Assembly (NCBI GenBank): GCA_024401695.1
Contig: JAKSKN010000017.1
Location: 1-47,040, forward strand
Direction: 5' to 3'
Origin: Bacteroidales bacterium
GTDB lineage: Bacteria; Bacteroidota; Bacteroidia; Bacteroidales; UBA932
Length of the DNA stretch: 47,040 nucleotides
The position numbers and the translations under genes were made by a program. The notes under the pieces are model-generated. The model had not been told where the DNA came from and searched no databases. It worked only from the letters and a program-made list of their open reading frames with translations. This document shows positions 1 through 6,820 of the stretch, piece by piece (within the stretch, counting starts at the first letter, position 1; each line of letters starts with the position of its first letter).

Positions 1-417
1 GCCAAGAAGAACGAGCCTAACAATGCTTCTCTCTACTATGTCGAGGGTAACATCCGCTCTCAGCTTGGCGACGCCGAGAAGGCTATCGCAGCCTACAAGG
101 AGTGCAGCACCATCGATCCTAACTACGAGTATGGCTACATCGGTGAGGGTATCCTCTATTACAACCAGGCCATCGATCTCCAGGACAAGGCTCAGGCAGA
201 GCTTGACGACGCCAAGTACATGGCTCTCGTCCAGGAATTCGAGGTTGTCCTCAAGAAGTGCATCGAGCCATTCGAGAAGGCTTTCGAAGTCAGCAAGGAT
301 GACAGTGTAAAGAGCACTATCGCTGAGTACCTTAAGAACACCTACTTCCGTTTCCGCGATCAGGACGACAGCTACCAGAAGGGCTACGAGAAGTACAACG
401 AGTACATTTCAAAGTAA
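1..417 (+). CDS. TPR-repeat protein, 3' part only
   Basis: The reading frame is open from base 1 to a TAA at 415-417, so the 5' end lies outside the window; 138 C-terminal residues are present. The visible part has two tetratricopeptide-like helix pairs, with residues such as LYYVEGN..QLGDAEKAIAAYKE and YGYIGEGILYYNQAIDL, followed by a charged helical tail rich in Glu, Lys and Tyr. TPR proteins are scaffolds for protein contacts; no catalytic motif is visible here. A signal peptide cannot be judged because the start is missing. The gene ends 23 bases before a strong hairpin terminator. Partner and role are unknown. Confidence 0.8.
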   Translation, partial: AKKNEPNNASLYYVEGNIRSQLGDAEKAIAAYKECSTIDPNYEYGYIGEGILYYNQAIDLQDKAQAELDDAKYMALVQEFEVVLKKCIEPFEKAFEVSKDDSVKSTIAEYLKNTYFRFRDQDDSYQKGYEKYNEYISK

Positions 418-440
418 TCAGCAGATCTGGTTTCAAGATA

Positions 441-479
441 AAAGACAGGTCGACCGATCCGGTCGACCTGTCTTTTGTC
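441..479. terminator. Strong bidirectional hairpin terminator
   Basis: A 15-16 bp perfect stem (441-456 with 460-475) encloses a 3-nt loop. It begins with AAAGACAGG and ends with CCTGTCTTTT, so it has A-rich and T-rich flanks and can serve both converging genes: the TPR gene on + and the lipoprotein gene on -. Confidence 0.85.
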
Positions 480-495
480 TGCATAAGCCTGTGCG

Positions 496-1002
496 TCAGT
501 ATATCGGAATGACGTATGGCCCTCCTTTTCCCTTGACGTTGATGCATTTCACTTCCAGTTTTGTGCCTTTGTTCGTTTCGGCGTCGATCTCGATTGTGAG
601 TGTGCTTCCTGTCGTAAAGGCCTTGAACGTTCCGCTTTTGAAGCTTCTTGCAAAGGCTGTTTCCACACCGCTGTCCGTTCGCATTTCGATCCGGAAGTCG
701 CATGTCGAGGTCATCTGGATCGTAGTGATGTCCCACGTCTTGTCGTTGCAGTAGGCGTAGGGAACTGACATCCACAGCCTGGATTTCGTGTCGGAAGTAT
801 TGTCGCAGATTGAGTAGTAGATGCCTTCATCTTCATCGTTGTCGAAGAAATTGAAAAGTGATGCATTATAAAACTCATCATTGATCTTGATGTATGGCGC
901 GTCTGCGAAATCAGGCTTGTCTATCTTCTGGCAGGAGACTGCGCTGCAGCTCATCATGGCTGCTGCAATCATGAGCGTAACGACTCTGGAAATTCGTTTC
1001 AT
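496..1002 (-). CDS. Small lipoprotein, unknown function
   Basis: This 168-residue protein begins with a basic, hydrophobic signal sequence ending in a lipobox, SAVSC, so Cys24 is the predicted lipidated residue. The mature part is rich in beta-forming residues with alternating Thr/Ile/Glu stretches (FKAFTTGSTLTIEID, KLEVKCINVKGKG), suggesting a compact beta-sandwich. I do not recognise a named family. It is monocistronic: its promoter lies at 1041-1048, directly after the tRNA-His terminator, and it ends against the hairpin at 441-479. It is probably anchored in the outer or inner membrane facing the periplasm. Function unknown. Confidence 0.8.
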   Translation of the reverse strand: MKRISRVVTLMIAAAMMSCSAVSCQKIDKPDFADAPYIKINDEFYNASLFNFFDNDEDEGIYYSICDNTSDTKSRLWMSVPYAYCNDKTWDITTIQMTSTCDFRIEMRTDSGVETAFARSFKSGTFKAFTTGSTLTIEIDAETNKGTKLEVKCINVKGKGGPYVIPIY

Positions 1003-1040
1003 GTTGTTTTATCTAAATATATATGGTAGTCGGTCTCGGG

Positions 1041-1048
1041 CAAAAATA
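1041..1048 (-). promoter_or_regulatory. -7 box of the lipoprotein gene
   Basis: On the minus strand this reads TATTTTTG, a full match to the Bacteroidetes primary-sigma -7 element TAnnTTTG. It would place the transcript start near 1034 and leave a leader of about 30 nt before the ATG at 1002. No convincing -33 TTTG is seen at the usual distance. Confidence 0.55.
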
Positions 1049-1050
1049 AT

Positions 1051-1085
1051 AAAAAAACAAGAGGATTATCGCAATGATAATCCTC
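1051..1085 (-). terminator. Terminator of tRNA-His
   Basis: A perfect 10-bp stem, GAGGATTATC (1061-1070) with GATAATCCTC (1076-1085), has a 5-nt loop and is followed on the minus strand by TTGTTTTTTT (1060-1051). It lies 10 bases after the encoded CCA end of the tRNA gene, so it ends that transcript. Confidence 0.85.
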
Positions 1086-1095
1086 TATTTCCAGT

Positions 1096-1172
1096 TGGGG
1101 TGCGATGTGGGGCTCGAACCCACGACACCCAGAACCACAATCTGGTGCTCTACCAACTGAACTAATCGCACC
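1096..1172 (-). tRNA. tRNA-His (anticodon GTG)
   Basis: The minus strand folds as a complete cloverleaf. The acceptor stem GTGCGAT (1171-1165) pairs with ATCGCAC (1106-1100). The D arm contains AGTTGGTAGAGC, the anticodon arm CCAGA-TTGTGGT-TCTGG carries GTG, and the T arm contains GGGTTCGAGCCCC. Base 1172 supplies the histidine-specific G-1, paired with the discriminator C at 1099. The 3' CCA is encoded at 1098-1096. It has its own promoter (1189-1218) and terminator (1051-1085). Confidence 0.97.
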
Positions 1173-1188
1173 GTGTTGGAAGGGACGG

Positions 1189-1218
1189 CAAAGGTACGCA
1201 ATTTTTTGAAATATCAAA
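1189..1218 (-). promoter_or_regulatory. Promoter of tRNA-His
   Basis: The minus strand shows TTTG at 1218-1215 and, after an 18-nt spacer, TACCTTTG at 1196-1189. These match the Bacteroidetes -33 (TTTG) and -7 (TAnnTTTG) elements. The transcript would start about 10 bases before the mature tRNA. Confidence 0.7.
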
Positions 1219-1253
1219 ATACCCCTGCAAATAGCATTATCAATTTTTCTTCG

Positions 1254-1261
1254 TAACTTTG
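1254..1261 (+). promoter_or_regulatory. -7 box of the carboxyltransferase gene
   Basis: TAACTTTG matches TAnnTTTG exactly and lies 37 bases before the ATG at 1299, giving a leader of about 30 nt. It is divergent from the tRNA-His promoter. A -33 TTTG at the normal distance is not evident. Confidence 0.6.
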
Positions 1262-1298
1262 GAAGATTTCGCACATCAGCAAGAAAATAGTTAGTATT

Positions 1299-3080
1299 AT
1301 GGCAAAAGAAGTAAAGTTCTCTCTGGTTTACAGAGATATGTGGCAGTCATCCGGCAAGTATCAGCCGCGCGTCGACCAGCTTGTCAGAGTTGCTCCGGCA
1401 ATCATAGAAATGGGGTGTTTCGACAGAGTCGAGACCAACGGCGGCGCCTTTGAGCAGGTCAACCTCCTCTACGGCGAAAACCCTAACGTCTCCGTCCGCA
1501 AGTGGACGGCGCCATTCCACAAGGCCGGCATCGAGACCCATATGCTCGAACGCGGACTCAACGCCCTTCGTATGAATCCGGTCCCCGCCGATGTCCGCGA
1601 ATTGATGTTCAAGGTCAAGAAAGCCCAGGGCACCGACATCGCACGCAGCTTCTGCGGCCTCAACGACCACCGCAACCTCAAGCTTTCCGTAGAGTACGCG
1701 AAAAAAGCCGGGATGATCTCCCAGGCAGCCCTTTCGATCACCCACTCCCCTGTCCACACCGTGGAGTACTATATGGGCGTGGTTGACCATCTGGTAGAAT
1801 ACGGCACCGACGAAATCTGCCTCAAGGATATGGCCGGCATCGGCCGTCCGACCGACCTCGCAAGGCTTGTCAGCGAAATCAAGAAGAAATATCCGCACAT
1901 CAAGGTGCAGTACCACGGCCACTGCGGCCCCGGCTTCTCGCCGGCCTCAATGCTTGAGGTGGCCCGTGCCGGTGCAGAATACATCGACGTCGCCGTGGAG
2001 CCACTCTCCTGGGGCAAGGTACACCCGGATGTCATCACCATCCAGCAGATGCTCAAGGCCGACGGCTTCCTCGTCAAGGACGTCAATATGGACGCCTATA
2101 TGGAAGTCCGCTCCCTCACCCAGGAATTCATCGACGACTTCCTAGGCTACTGGATAGGCAAGACCAACTCCCAGATGACATCCCTCCTCGTCGGCTGCGG
2201 CCTCCCTGGCGGAATGATGGGCTCGATGATGGCCGACCTCACCGGTTTCAAAGCCGCCATCAACGCCTCTGAGCGCGCCAACGGCAAGCCGGAAAGCAAC
2301 CTCGACTCCCTTATGGTTCAGCTCTTCAAGGAAGTCGAATACGTATGGCCACGTCTCGGTTACCCACCGCTTGTGACCCCTTTCAGCCAGTACGTCAAGA
2401 ACACCGCACTTATGAACCTCCTCGCGATGGCCCAGAACAAGCCTCGCTTCAGCACCATAGACAAGGACACCTGGGGAATGATCCAGGGCAAGATGGGCAA
2501 CCTTCCCGGCCCTCTCGCACCAGAAATCATCGCTCTTGCCAAGGAGAAAGGGATGGAGTTCCACACCGAAAACCCTCAGGACAACTATCCTGACGAGCTT
2601 CCAAAGTTCCGCCAGATGATGAAGGAAGAAGGCTGGGACTGCGGCCAGGACGACGAAGAACTCTTCGAACTCGCCATGCACGAGCGCCAGTACCGCGACT
2701 ACAGGTCCGGCATCGCCAAGGAGCGCTTCAACAAGGAACTCGAGGACTTCCGCGCAAAGGCAGGTGCTCCGATCATCGTGAAGCGTCCTGTCGTCGAGAT
2801 GCCTGAGTTCGACATCAACGCCCTCACTGCCAAGTACCCGAAGGCCACCCCTATCCAGGCTCCAGCCAAGGGCAAGATGCTCTGGCAGGTCGATGTGATT
2901 GACGACTCCAAAGCCCCTGCAGCCGGCACCAAGGTCTCTGCCGACAAGCCTTGCGGTTATGTCCAGACCTATTACGGGATGGAGGAAGTCTTCTCCGCCG
3001 TCAACGGCAGGATCATAGCTGTCACCGCTCCTCAGGGCAAGGATGTCGCCAAGGGAGAAATCATTGCTTTTGCGGAATAA
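1299..3080 (+). CDS. Carboxyltransferase (oxaloacetate decarboxylase alpha / PycB type) without biotin lysine
   Basis: 593 residues. The N-terminal 300 residues form a DRE-TIM/HMGL-like carboxyltransferase barrel: YRDMWQS near residue 12 (compare TLRDAHQS) supplies the metal-binding Asp, ICLKDMAG near 174 the active-site Lys, and QYHGHCGPG near 204 the HxH metal ligands. A conserved PycB/OadA middle domain follows. The last 75 residues resemble a biotinyl/lipoyl domain (APAKGKM..., GTKV, VNGRIIAV, GKDVAKGEIIAF). Where the family has EAMKM, this protein has YYGMEE, so the lysine that accepts biotin appears replaced by Gly. The family moves a carboxyl group between carboxybiotin and pyruvate/oxaloacetate. 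This enzyme would need biotin on a separate carrier, or does another reaction. It stands alone between its promoter and a terminator. Confidence 0.85.
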   Translation: MAKEVKFSLVYRDMWQSSGKYQPRVDQLVRVAPAIIEMGCFDRVETNGGAFEQVNLLYGENPNVSVRKWTAPFHKAGIETHMLERGLNALRMNPVPADVRELMFKVKKAQGTDIARSFCGLNDHRNLKLSVEYAKKAGMISQAALSITHSPVHTVEYYMGVVDHLVEYGTDEICLKDMAGIGRPTDLARLVSEIKKKYPHIKVQYHGHCGPGFSPASMLEVARAGAEYIDVAVEPLSWGKVHPDVITIQQMLKADGFLVKDVNMDAYMEVRSLTQEFIDDFLGYWIGKTNSQMTSLLVGCGLPGGMMGSMMADLTGFKAAINASERANGKPESNLDSLMVQLFKEVEYVWPRLGYPPLVTPFSQYVKNTALMNLLAMAQNKPRFSTIDKDTWGMIQGKMGNLPGPLAPEIIALAKEKGMEFHTENPQDNYPDELPKFRQMMKEEGWDCGQDDEELFELAMHERQYRDYRSGIAKERFNKELEDFRAKAGAPIIVKRPVVEMPEFDINALTAKYPKATPIQAPAKGKMLWQVDVIDDSKAPAAGTKVSADKPCGYVQTYYGMEEVFSAVNGRIIAVTAPQGKDVAKGEIIAFAE

Positions 3081-3102
3081 TCCCCTCCCCTCATACTCGT
3101 TT

Positions 3103-3134
3103 ACAGCCGGCTGCTCCCCAGCCGGCTGTTTTTT
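3103..3134 (+). terminator. Rho-independent terminator
   Basis: An 11-bp perfect stem, ACAGCCGGCTG (3103-3113) with CAGCCGGCTGT (3119-3129), loop CTCCC, is followed by a T run to 3134. It lies 22 bases after the carboxyltransferase stop and separates it from the division operon. Confidence 0.92.
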
Positions 3135-3165
3135 CTTGCACGTCAATGGCAGCGTCGGCCCGGCA

Positions 3166-3201
3166 AATGTAAAAAAATGTAAATCAATGGAAGAAAATGT
3201 A
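3166..3201 (+). promoter_or_regulatory. Probable MraZ operator: four 10-bp-spaced repeats
   Basis: AATGTA, AATGTA, AATGGA and AATGTA start at 3166, 3176, 3186 and 3196, an exact 10-bp period over four units, mostly as AAATG[T/G]A with a 3-nt spacer. MraZ in E. coli is known to bind TGGGN repeats at 10-bp period, and in mycoplasmas AAAGTG[T/G] repeats, both just before mraZ. This array sits in the same place and covers the usual -33 region of the promoter at 3213, so autorepression is the likely outcome. The assignment to MraZ is inference from spacing and position. Confidence 0.75.
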
Positions 3202-3212
3202 AAAATATTTTC

Positions 3213-3220
3213 TAACTTTG
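3213..3220 (+). promoter_or_regulatory. -7 box of the division (dcw) operon
   Basis: TAACTTTG matches TAnnTTTG and lies 19 bases before the mraZ ATG, giving a short leader of about 13 nt. The -33 position carries the MraZ repeat array instead of TTTG. Confidence 0.7.
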
Positions 3221-3239
3221 TGGATGCGTATAAGAATTT

Positions 3240-3689
3240 ATGGTCACGTTCATCGGAAAATACACATCCAAGGTCGACGACAGGGGCAGACTGGTGTTCC
3301 CGGCGCCGTTCAAGGGTGCCGTACCTCCGGGGAGCGACCTGAGGTTTGTCATCAAAAAAAGTCTCTACGACAATTGTCTTGAGATGTGGTCCTACGCCGA
3401 GTGGGAACGCGAATCGGACAAAATCCGCGAGAGCCTGGATTTCTTCAACCCGGAGCACGTCAAATTCTGGAGAGAATATATGCGTGACTGCGACGTTGTG
3501 GAGCCTGACGCCAAACTCGGGCGCATCTCGATATCCCGATATCTTCTTGACGCAATCGGTGTTGACAAGGAAGTGGTTTTCTTTGGCATCAACTTCAAGA
3601 TAGAAATCTGGGCACGAGAGAAATTCGAGAGTTCACAAGTTTCTAAAGAAGATTATGTTGCCATTGCAAAAAGCCTCTCCCGCAAATAG
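3240..3689 (+). CDS. mraZ: Transcriptional regulator MraZ
   Basis: 149 residues with the two tandem SpoVT/AbrB-like halves of MraZ: GKYTSKVDDRGRLVFPAPFK at the N-terminus and DAKLGRISISRYLL followed by KEVVFFGINFKIEIW at about residues 88-120. MraZ assembles into a ring that binds short direct repeats ahead of its own operon and represses it. It is first in the dcw operon, 9 bases before rsmH, and the matching repeat array stands at 3166-3201. The ATG at 3240 is chosen because the conserved fold begins directly after it and the promoter lies immediately upstream. Confidence 0.95.
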   Translation: MVTFIGKYTSKVDDRGRLVFPAPFKGAVPPGSDLRFVIKKSLYDNCLEMWSYAEWERESDKIRESLDFFNPEHVKFWREYMRDCDVVEPDAKLGRISISRYLLDAIGVDKEVVFFGINFKIEIWAREKFESSQVSKEDYVAIAKSLSRK

Positions 3690-3698
3690 AGGGCAGCA

Positions 3699-4601
3699 AT
3701 GAGCGAATATCACAATCCCGTTCTTCTCAAGCAAAGCGTTGACGCCCTGGTCCTGAACCCGGACGGCTGCTATGCCGACGCCACATTCGGCGGAGGCGGC
3801 CACAGCCGTGAGATCATCTCCCGCCTGAGCGGGAAAGGCCGCCTGATGAGTTTCGACCGCGACGAAGACGCGCTGGGCAACGCCATCGACGACCCACGCT
3901 TCACCCTTGTCCACAACAACTTCCGATTTATCCACAATTACACCCTGCTCAACTTTCCGCAGGGTCTCGACGGAATCCTCGCCGACCTCGGCGTAAGTTC
4001 CCACCAGTTTGATACCGCGGAGCGCGGCTTCTCATTCAGATACAGCGCTCCCCTTGATATGCGAATGAACGTGCAGGGCAAAAAAACCGCTGCCGACATT
4101 GTCAATTCTTATACGCAAGAAGAATTGGAAAAAGTTCTCCGGCTCTACGGAGAGGTTGACAATTCCCGCCGGGTGGCGCAGCTCATCGTTGCAGCCCGCG
4201 CGGTCAACCCTATCCAGACAACCGATGACCTGGACAATGCCATAGCGGCTGCCCTGCCAACATTCGCTGAACACAAGTACCTCGCAAAGGTCTATCAGGC
4301 CCTCCGTATCGAGGTCAACGAAGAGATGCGCTCACTCGAGAAGTTCCTCGCGGGAGCCGCCGGATCCCTCAGACCGGGAGGCCGCCTTGCCGTCATCACC
4401 TACCATTCGCTTGAAGACCGTATGGTAAAGAATTTCATCAAGACCGGCAACGTGGAAGGCGAAGAGGTCAAGGATGTATTCGGCCGCAGCAGCGCCCCCC
4501 TGAAGGCAGTCAACCGCAAGCCGATACTGCCGGAAGAGGATGAGATAGAGACTAACACACGCGCCAGGAGCGCAAAGCTCAGGATTGCAGAGAAAGTATG
4601 A
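3699..4601 (+). CDS. rsmH: 16S rRNA m4C1402 methyltransferase RsmH
   Basis: 300 residues, the usual length. It begins with YHNPVLLKQSVDAL, then the SAM-binding signature DATFGGGGHSREII near residue 28, and has GLDGILADLGVSSHQFD, ERGFSFR..PLDMRM and GGRLAVITYHSLEDRMVKNF near 225-243, all diagnostic of RsmH (MraW). The enzyme N4-methylates C1402 of 16S rRNA in the cytosol. It is the second gene of the dcw operon, as in most bacteria. Its TGA overlaps the ATG of ftsL by four bases (ATGA at 4598), indicating translational coupling. Confidence 0.96.
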   Translation: MSEYHNPVLLKQSVDALVLNPDGCYADATFGGGGHSREIISRLSGKGRLMSFDRDEDALGNAIDDPRFTLVHNNFRFIHNYTLLNFPQGLDGILADLGVSSHQFDTAERGFSFRYSAPLDMRMNVQGKKTAADIVNSYTQEELEKVLRLYGEVDNSRRVAQLIVAARAVNPIQTTDDLDNAIAAALPTFAEHKYLAKVYQALRIEVNEEMRSLEKFLAGAAGSLRPGGRLAVITYHSLEDRMVKNFIKTGNVEGEEVKDVFGRSSAPLKAVNRKPILPEEDEIETNTRARSAKLRIAEKV

Positions 4602-4942
4602 AAACCTGGAAGATAGCAGACATATGGACCTTTATCAAGAATAGCTTCACAGCTATCCTCAAGGGCGAATTTCTGCTCCGACTGAACATCGGCAGGTATT
4701 TCGTGCACATAGTATATACCTTCTTCCTGTTTGCGATGGTCATCTGGCTCAGTCTGATGATCGAGACAAGCATGGCGAAGGTCGAGAAGAACAAGGCCAT
4801 CCTGAGGGAGCTGGAGATCCAGCACTCCCAGAAGACCTTTGAAGTCGTAAAGCTCAGCCGCCGCTCCGAAGTCGAGAGCGAGCTGAAACGTCTGGGGTCC
4901 AACATAGGCGAGCCGCAGAAGCCCGCCACGGTACTGAAGTAA
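4598..4942 (+). CDS. ftsL: FtsL-like division protein
   Basis: 114 residues: a cytoplasmic N-terminus of about 33 residues, one membrane segment (about 34-57, YFVHIVYTFFLFAMVIWLSLMI) and a periplasmic coiled-coil-prone tail rich in Glu and Lys. FtsL proteins have little sequence conservation, so the call rests on topology, size and position between rsmH and ftsI. FtsL forms a complex with FtsQ and FtsB that activates FtsWI. It overlaps rsmH by 4 bases and is followed by ftsI after 3. Confidence 0.8.
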   Translation: MKTWKIADIWTFIKNSFTAILKGEFLLRLNIGRYFVHIVYTFFLFAMVIWLSLMIETSMAKVEKNKAILRELEIQHSQKTFEVVKLSRRSEVESELKRLGSNIGEPQKPATVLK

Positions 4943-4945
4943 GTT

Positions 4946-6820
4946 ATGGCAGAACAGGTAACAAGAAAGAAGCGCGACAGGATAGGGGTTGTACTCTACC
5001 TTGTCTATATCCTTCTGCTCATAGCTTCAGTGCTGCTCATAGCCAGGATAATCCACATCCAGATATTCTTTGATCCCGGGCAGAAGATGACGGACGCCCT
5101 CACCCCGGCGAACGTCGCCAACACCGTCGACCCGGCCCGAGGCAACATCATCGACTGCAACGGCCGTCTGCTTGCAATGTCCTGCCCTATCTATCAGATA
5201 TGTATGGACTGCACCGTGCGCCGCGACAGCAATTCTCCGGAAGAGGAGGAGAAATGGCTCGACAAGGCCCGCCAGCTGAGCGCAGGTCTCTCCGAAATCT
5301 ATGGTGACAGGACGCCTGAGCAGTATTATGACCTCATCCGCGGAGCGCGCCTGTCAGGCAAGAAATACCTGAAGATAGGCAAACCTGTCGACCGCAACGC
5401 GTACAACAGGATAATAGAGCTCCCGCTCTTCTGTGAAGGGCGCTACAAGAGCGGCCTTATCGTCGAACAGGAATCCATACGCCAGTACCCGTACGGCAAG
5501 CTGGCACGCCGCACCATAGGATTCGTCCGCAACAACAAGTCCAACGTGGGCAACACCCACATCGGTCTTGAAGGCAAGTTCGATCACATCCTCCACGGCA
5601 CCGACGGCATAGAGTGGCTGCGCGTCACCGACTTCGGCCGCGTGCGCAACAGCGACAGCGTCTATACACGCGCCGTCGACGGCCAGGATCTCCGCACCAC
5701 AATCAACATCGATTATCAGGAAATCGCCGACAAGGCCCTTCGCGAGCAGATCCAGAACGAGGCTGACCTCGAAGGGGCCTGCTTCGTGCTGATGGAAGTC
5801 AGCACCGGCGCCATCCGCGCGATGGTCAACCTCTCGCGCGACAGGGACACGCACACCTTCGAGGAAATCCAGAACATGGCCATAGGCCGCAAGGGAGAGC
5901 CGGGATCCGTCTTCAAGACCGTCACCCTGATGTCTGTCCTCAACGACGGATACATCCACAGTCTCGAGGAGACTCTGCCGGCAACGAACGGAAACGTGGC
6001 CGGGACCACCATCAAGGACCCTCATATCCCCGAATTCGTCCATTCCCACCACACCAACAGGATCTCTGTCATCGACGGCTTCAAGATATCCTCAAACTAT
6101 GTCTTCGCCACTCTCGCAGTGCAGAACTACGGTGTAATCCGCAAGGGCAAGAAAGTGGATTACGAAAGGACAGAGAAGTTCCTCGGGAACATCTATGCCT
6201 ATAAGCTCGGCGATGCCTTTGACTTCGACCTGGACGGCCTTCAGACTCCGACCATCCCTAACCCGAAGACCCGCTACTGGACCGACACCGACCTCGGCTC
6301 AATCGGATTCGGATACAGCACGGAGGAGACCCCGCTTCACATACTCACTTTCTACAACGCCATCGCCAACAAGGGGAAGATGATGAAGCCTTACCTCGTG
6401 GAGGACTTTGAAGTCGACGGGAAAGTGACGACCAGACGCGGCCCTAGCATACTCACCGCCGCCGTCTGCACAAAGGCGGTAGCCGATACCATCACACGGG
6501 CCCTCAAGGCCGTAACTGAAGAGGGTACGGCAAAACGGCTGAAGGATGCGAAGTGCGCCGTCGCCGGCAAGACGGGAACCTCATTCGGCACCTACGAAAA
6601 CGGTCAGTACGTCAATGCGGCCGGTCAGCGCAAATACCAGGGAACCTTCGTCGGTTTCTTCCCGGCAGATGCCCCGCAATACAGCGTGATCTGTATGGTT
6701 TACTCCAAGCCGACCAACCAGCAGTTCCAGGGCGGCGGAATCCCCGCCCGCGCTATTAAGACAGTGATAGACAAATTATACAATATAGACCCATGCTTCC
6801 GAGAGAGTATCCAGCAATAA
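4946..6820 (+). CDS. ftsI: Division-specific class B penicillin-binding protein FtsI (PBP3)
   Basis: 624 residues: a single N-terminal membrane segment (about 14-37), a dimerisation domain starting with VDPARGNIIDCNGRLLA, and a transpeptidase domain. The active-site motifs are all present: SVFK at 321-324 (catalytic Ser321), SSN at 382-384 and KTG at 542-544. The enzyme crosslinks septal peptidoglycan with FtsW. The protein ends about 80 residues after KTG, so it lacks the C-terminal PASTA domain that many Bacteroidetes FtsI carry. Its last 28 bases overlap the start of murE. The TAA is at 6818-6820. Confidence 0.95.
   Translation: MAEQVTRKKRDRIGVVLYLVYILLLIASVLLIARIIHIQIFFDPGQKMTDALTPANVANTVDPARGNIIDCNGRLLAMSCPIYQICMDCTVRRDSNSPEEEEKWLDKARQLSAGLSEIYGDRTPEQYYDLIRGARLSGKKYLKIGKPVDRNAYNRIIELPLFCEGRYKSGLIVEQESIRQYPYGKLARRTIGFVRNNKSNVGNTHIGLEGKFDHILHGTDGIEWLRVTDFGRVRNSDSVYTRAVDGQDLRTTINIDYQEIADKALREQIQNEADLEGACFVLMEVSTGAIRAMVNLSRDRDTHTFEEIQNMAIGRKGEPGSVFKTVTLMSVLNDGYIHSLEETLPATNGNVAGTTIKDPHIPEFVHSHHTNRISVIDGFKISSNYVFATLAVQNYGVIRKGKKVDYERTEKFLGNIYAYKLGDAFDFDLDGLQTPTIPNPKTRYWTDTDLGSIGFGYSTEETPLHILTFYNAIANKGKMMKPYLVEDFEVDGKVTTRRGPSILTAAVCTKAVADTITRALKAVTEEGTAKRLKDAKCAVAGKTGTSFGTYENGQYVNAAGQRKYQGTFVGFFPADAPQYSVICMVYSKPTNQQFQGGGIPARAIKTVIDKLYNIDPCFRESIQQ

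Noticed and set aside
2142-3458. Long open frame on the minus strand opposite the carboxyltransferase and mraZ
   Set aside because: It lies antisense to well-identified genes and crosses the terminator and mraZ promoter; its composition is that of a reading-frame shadow in GC-rich DNA.
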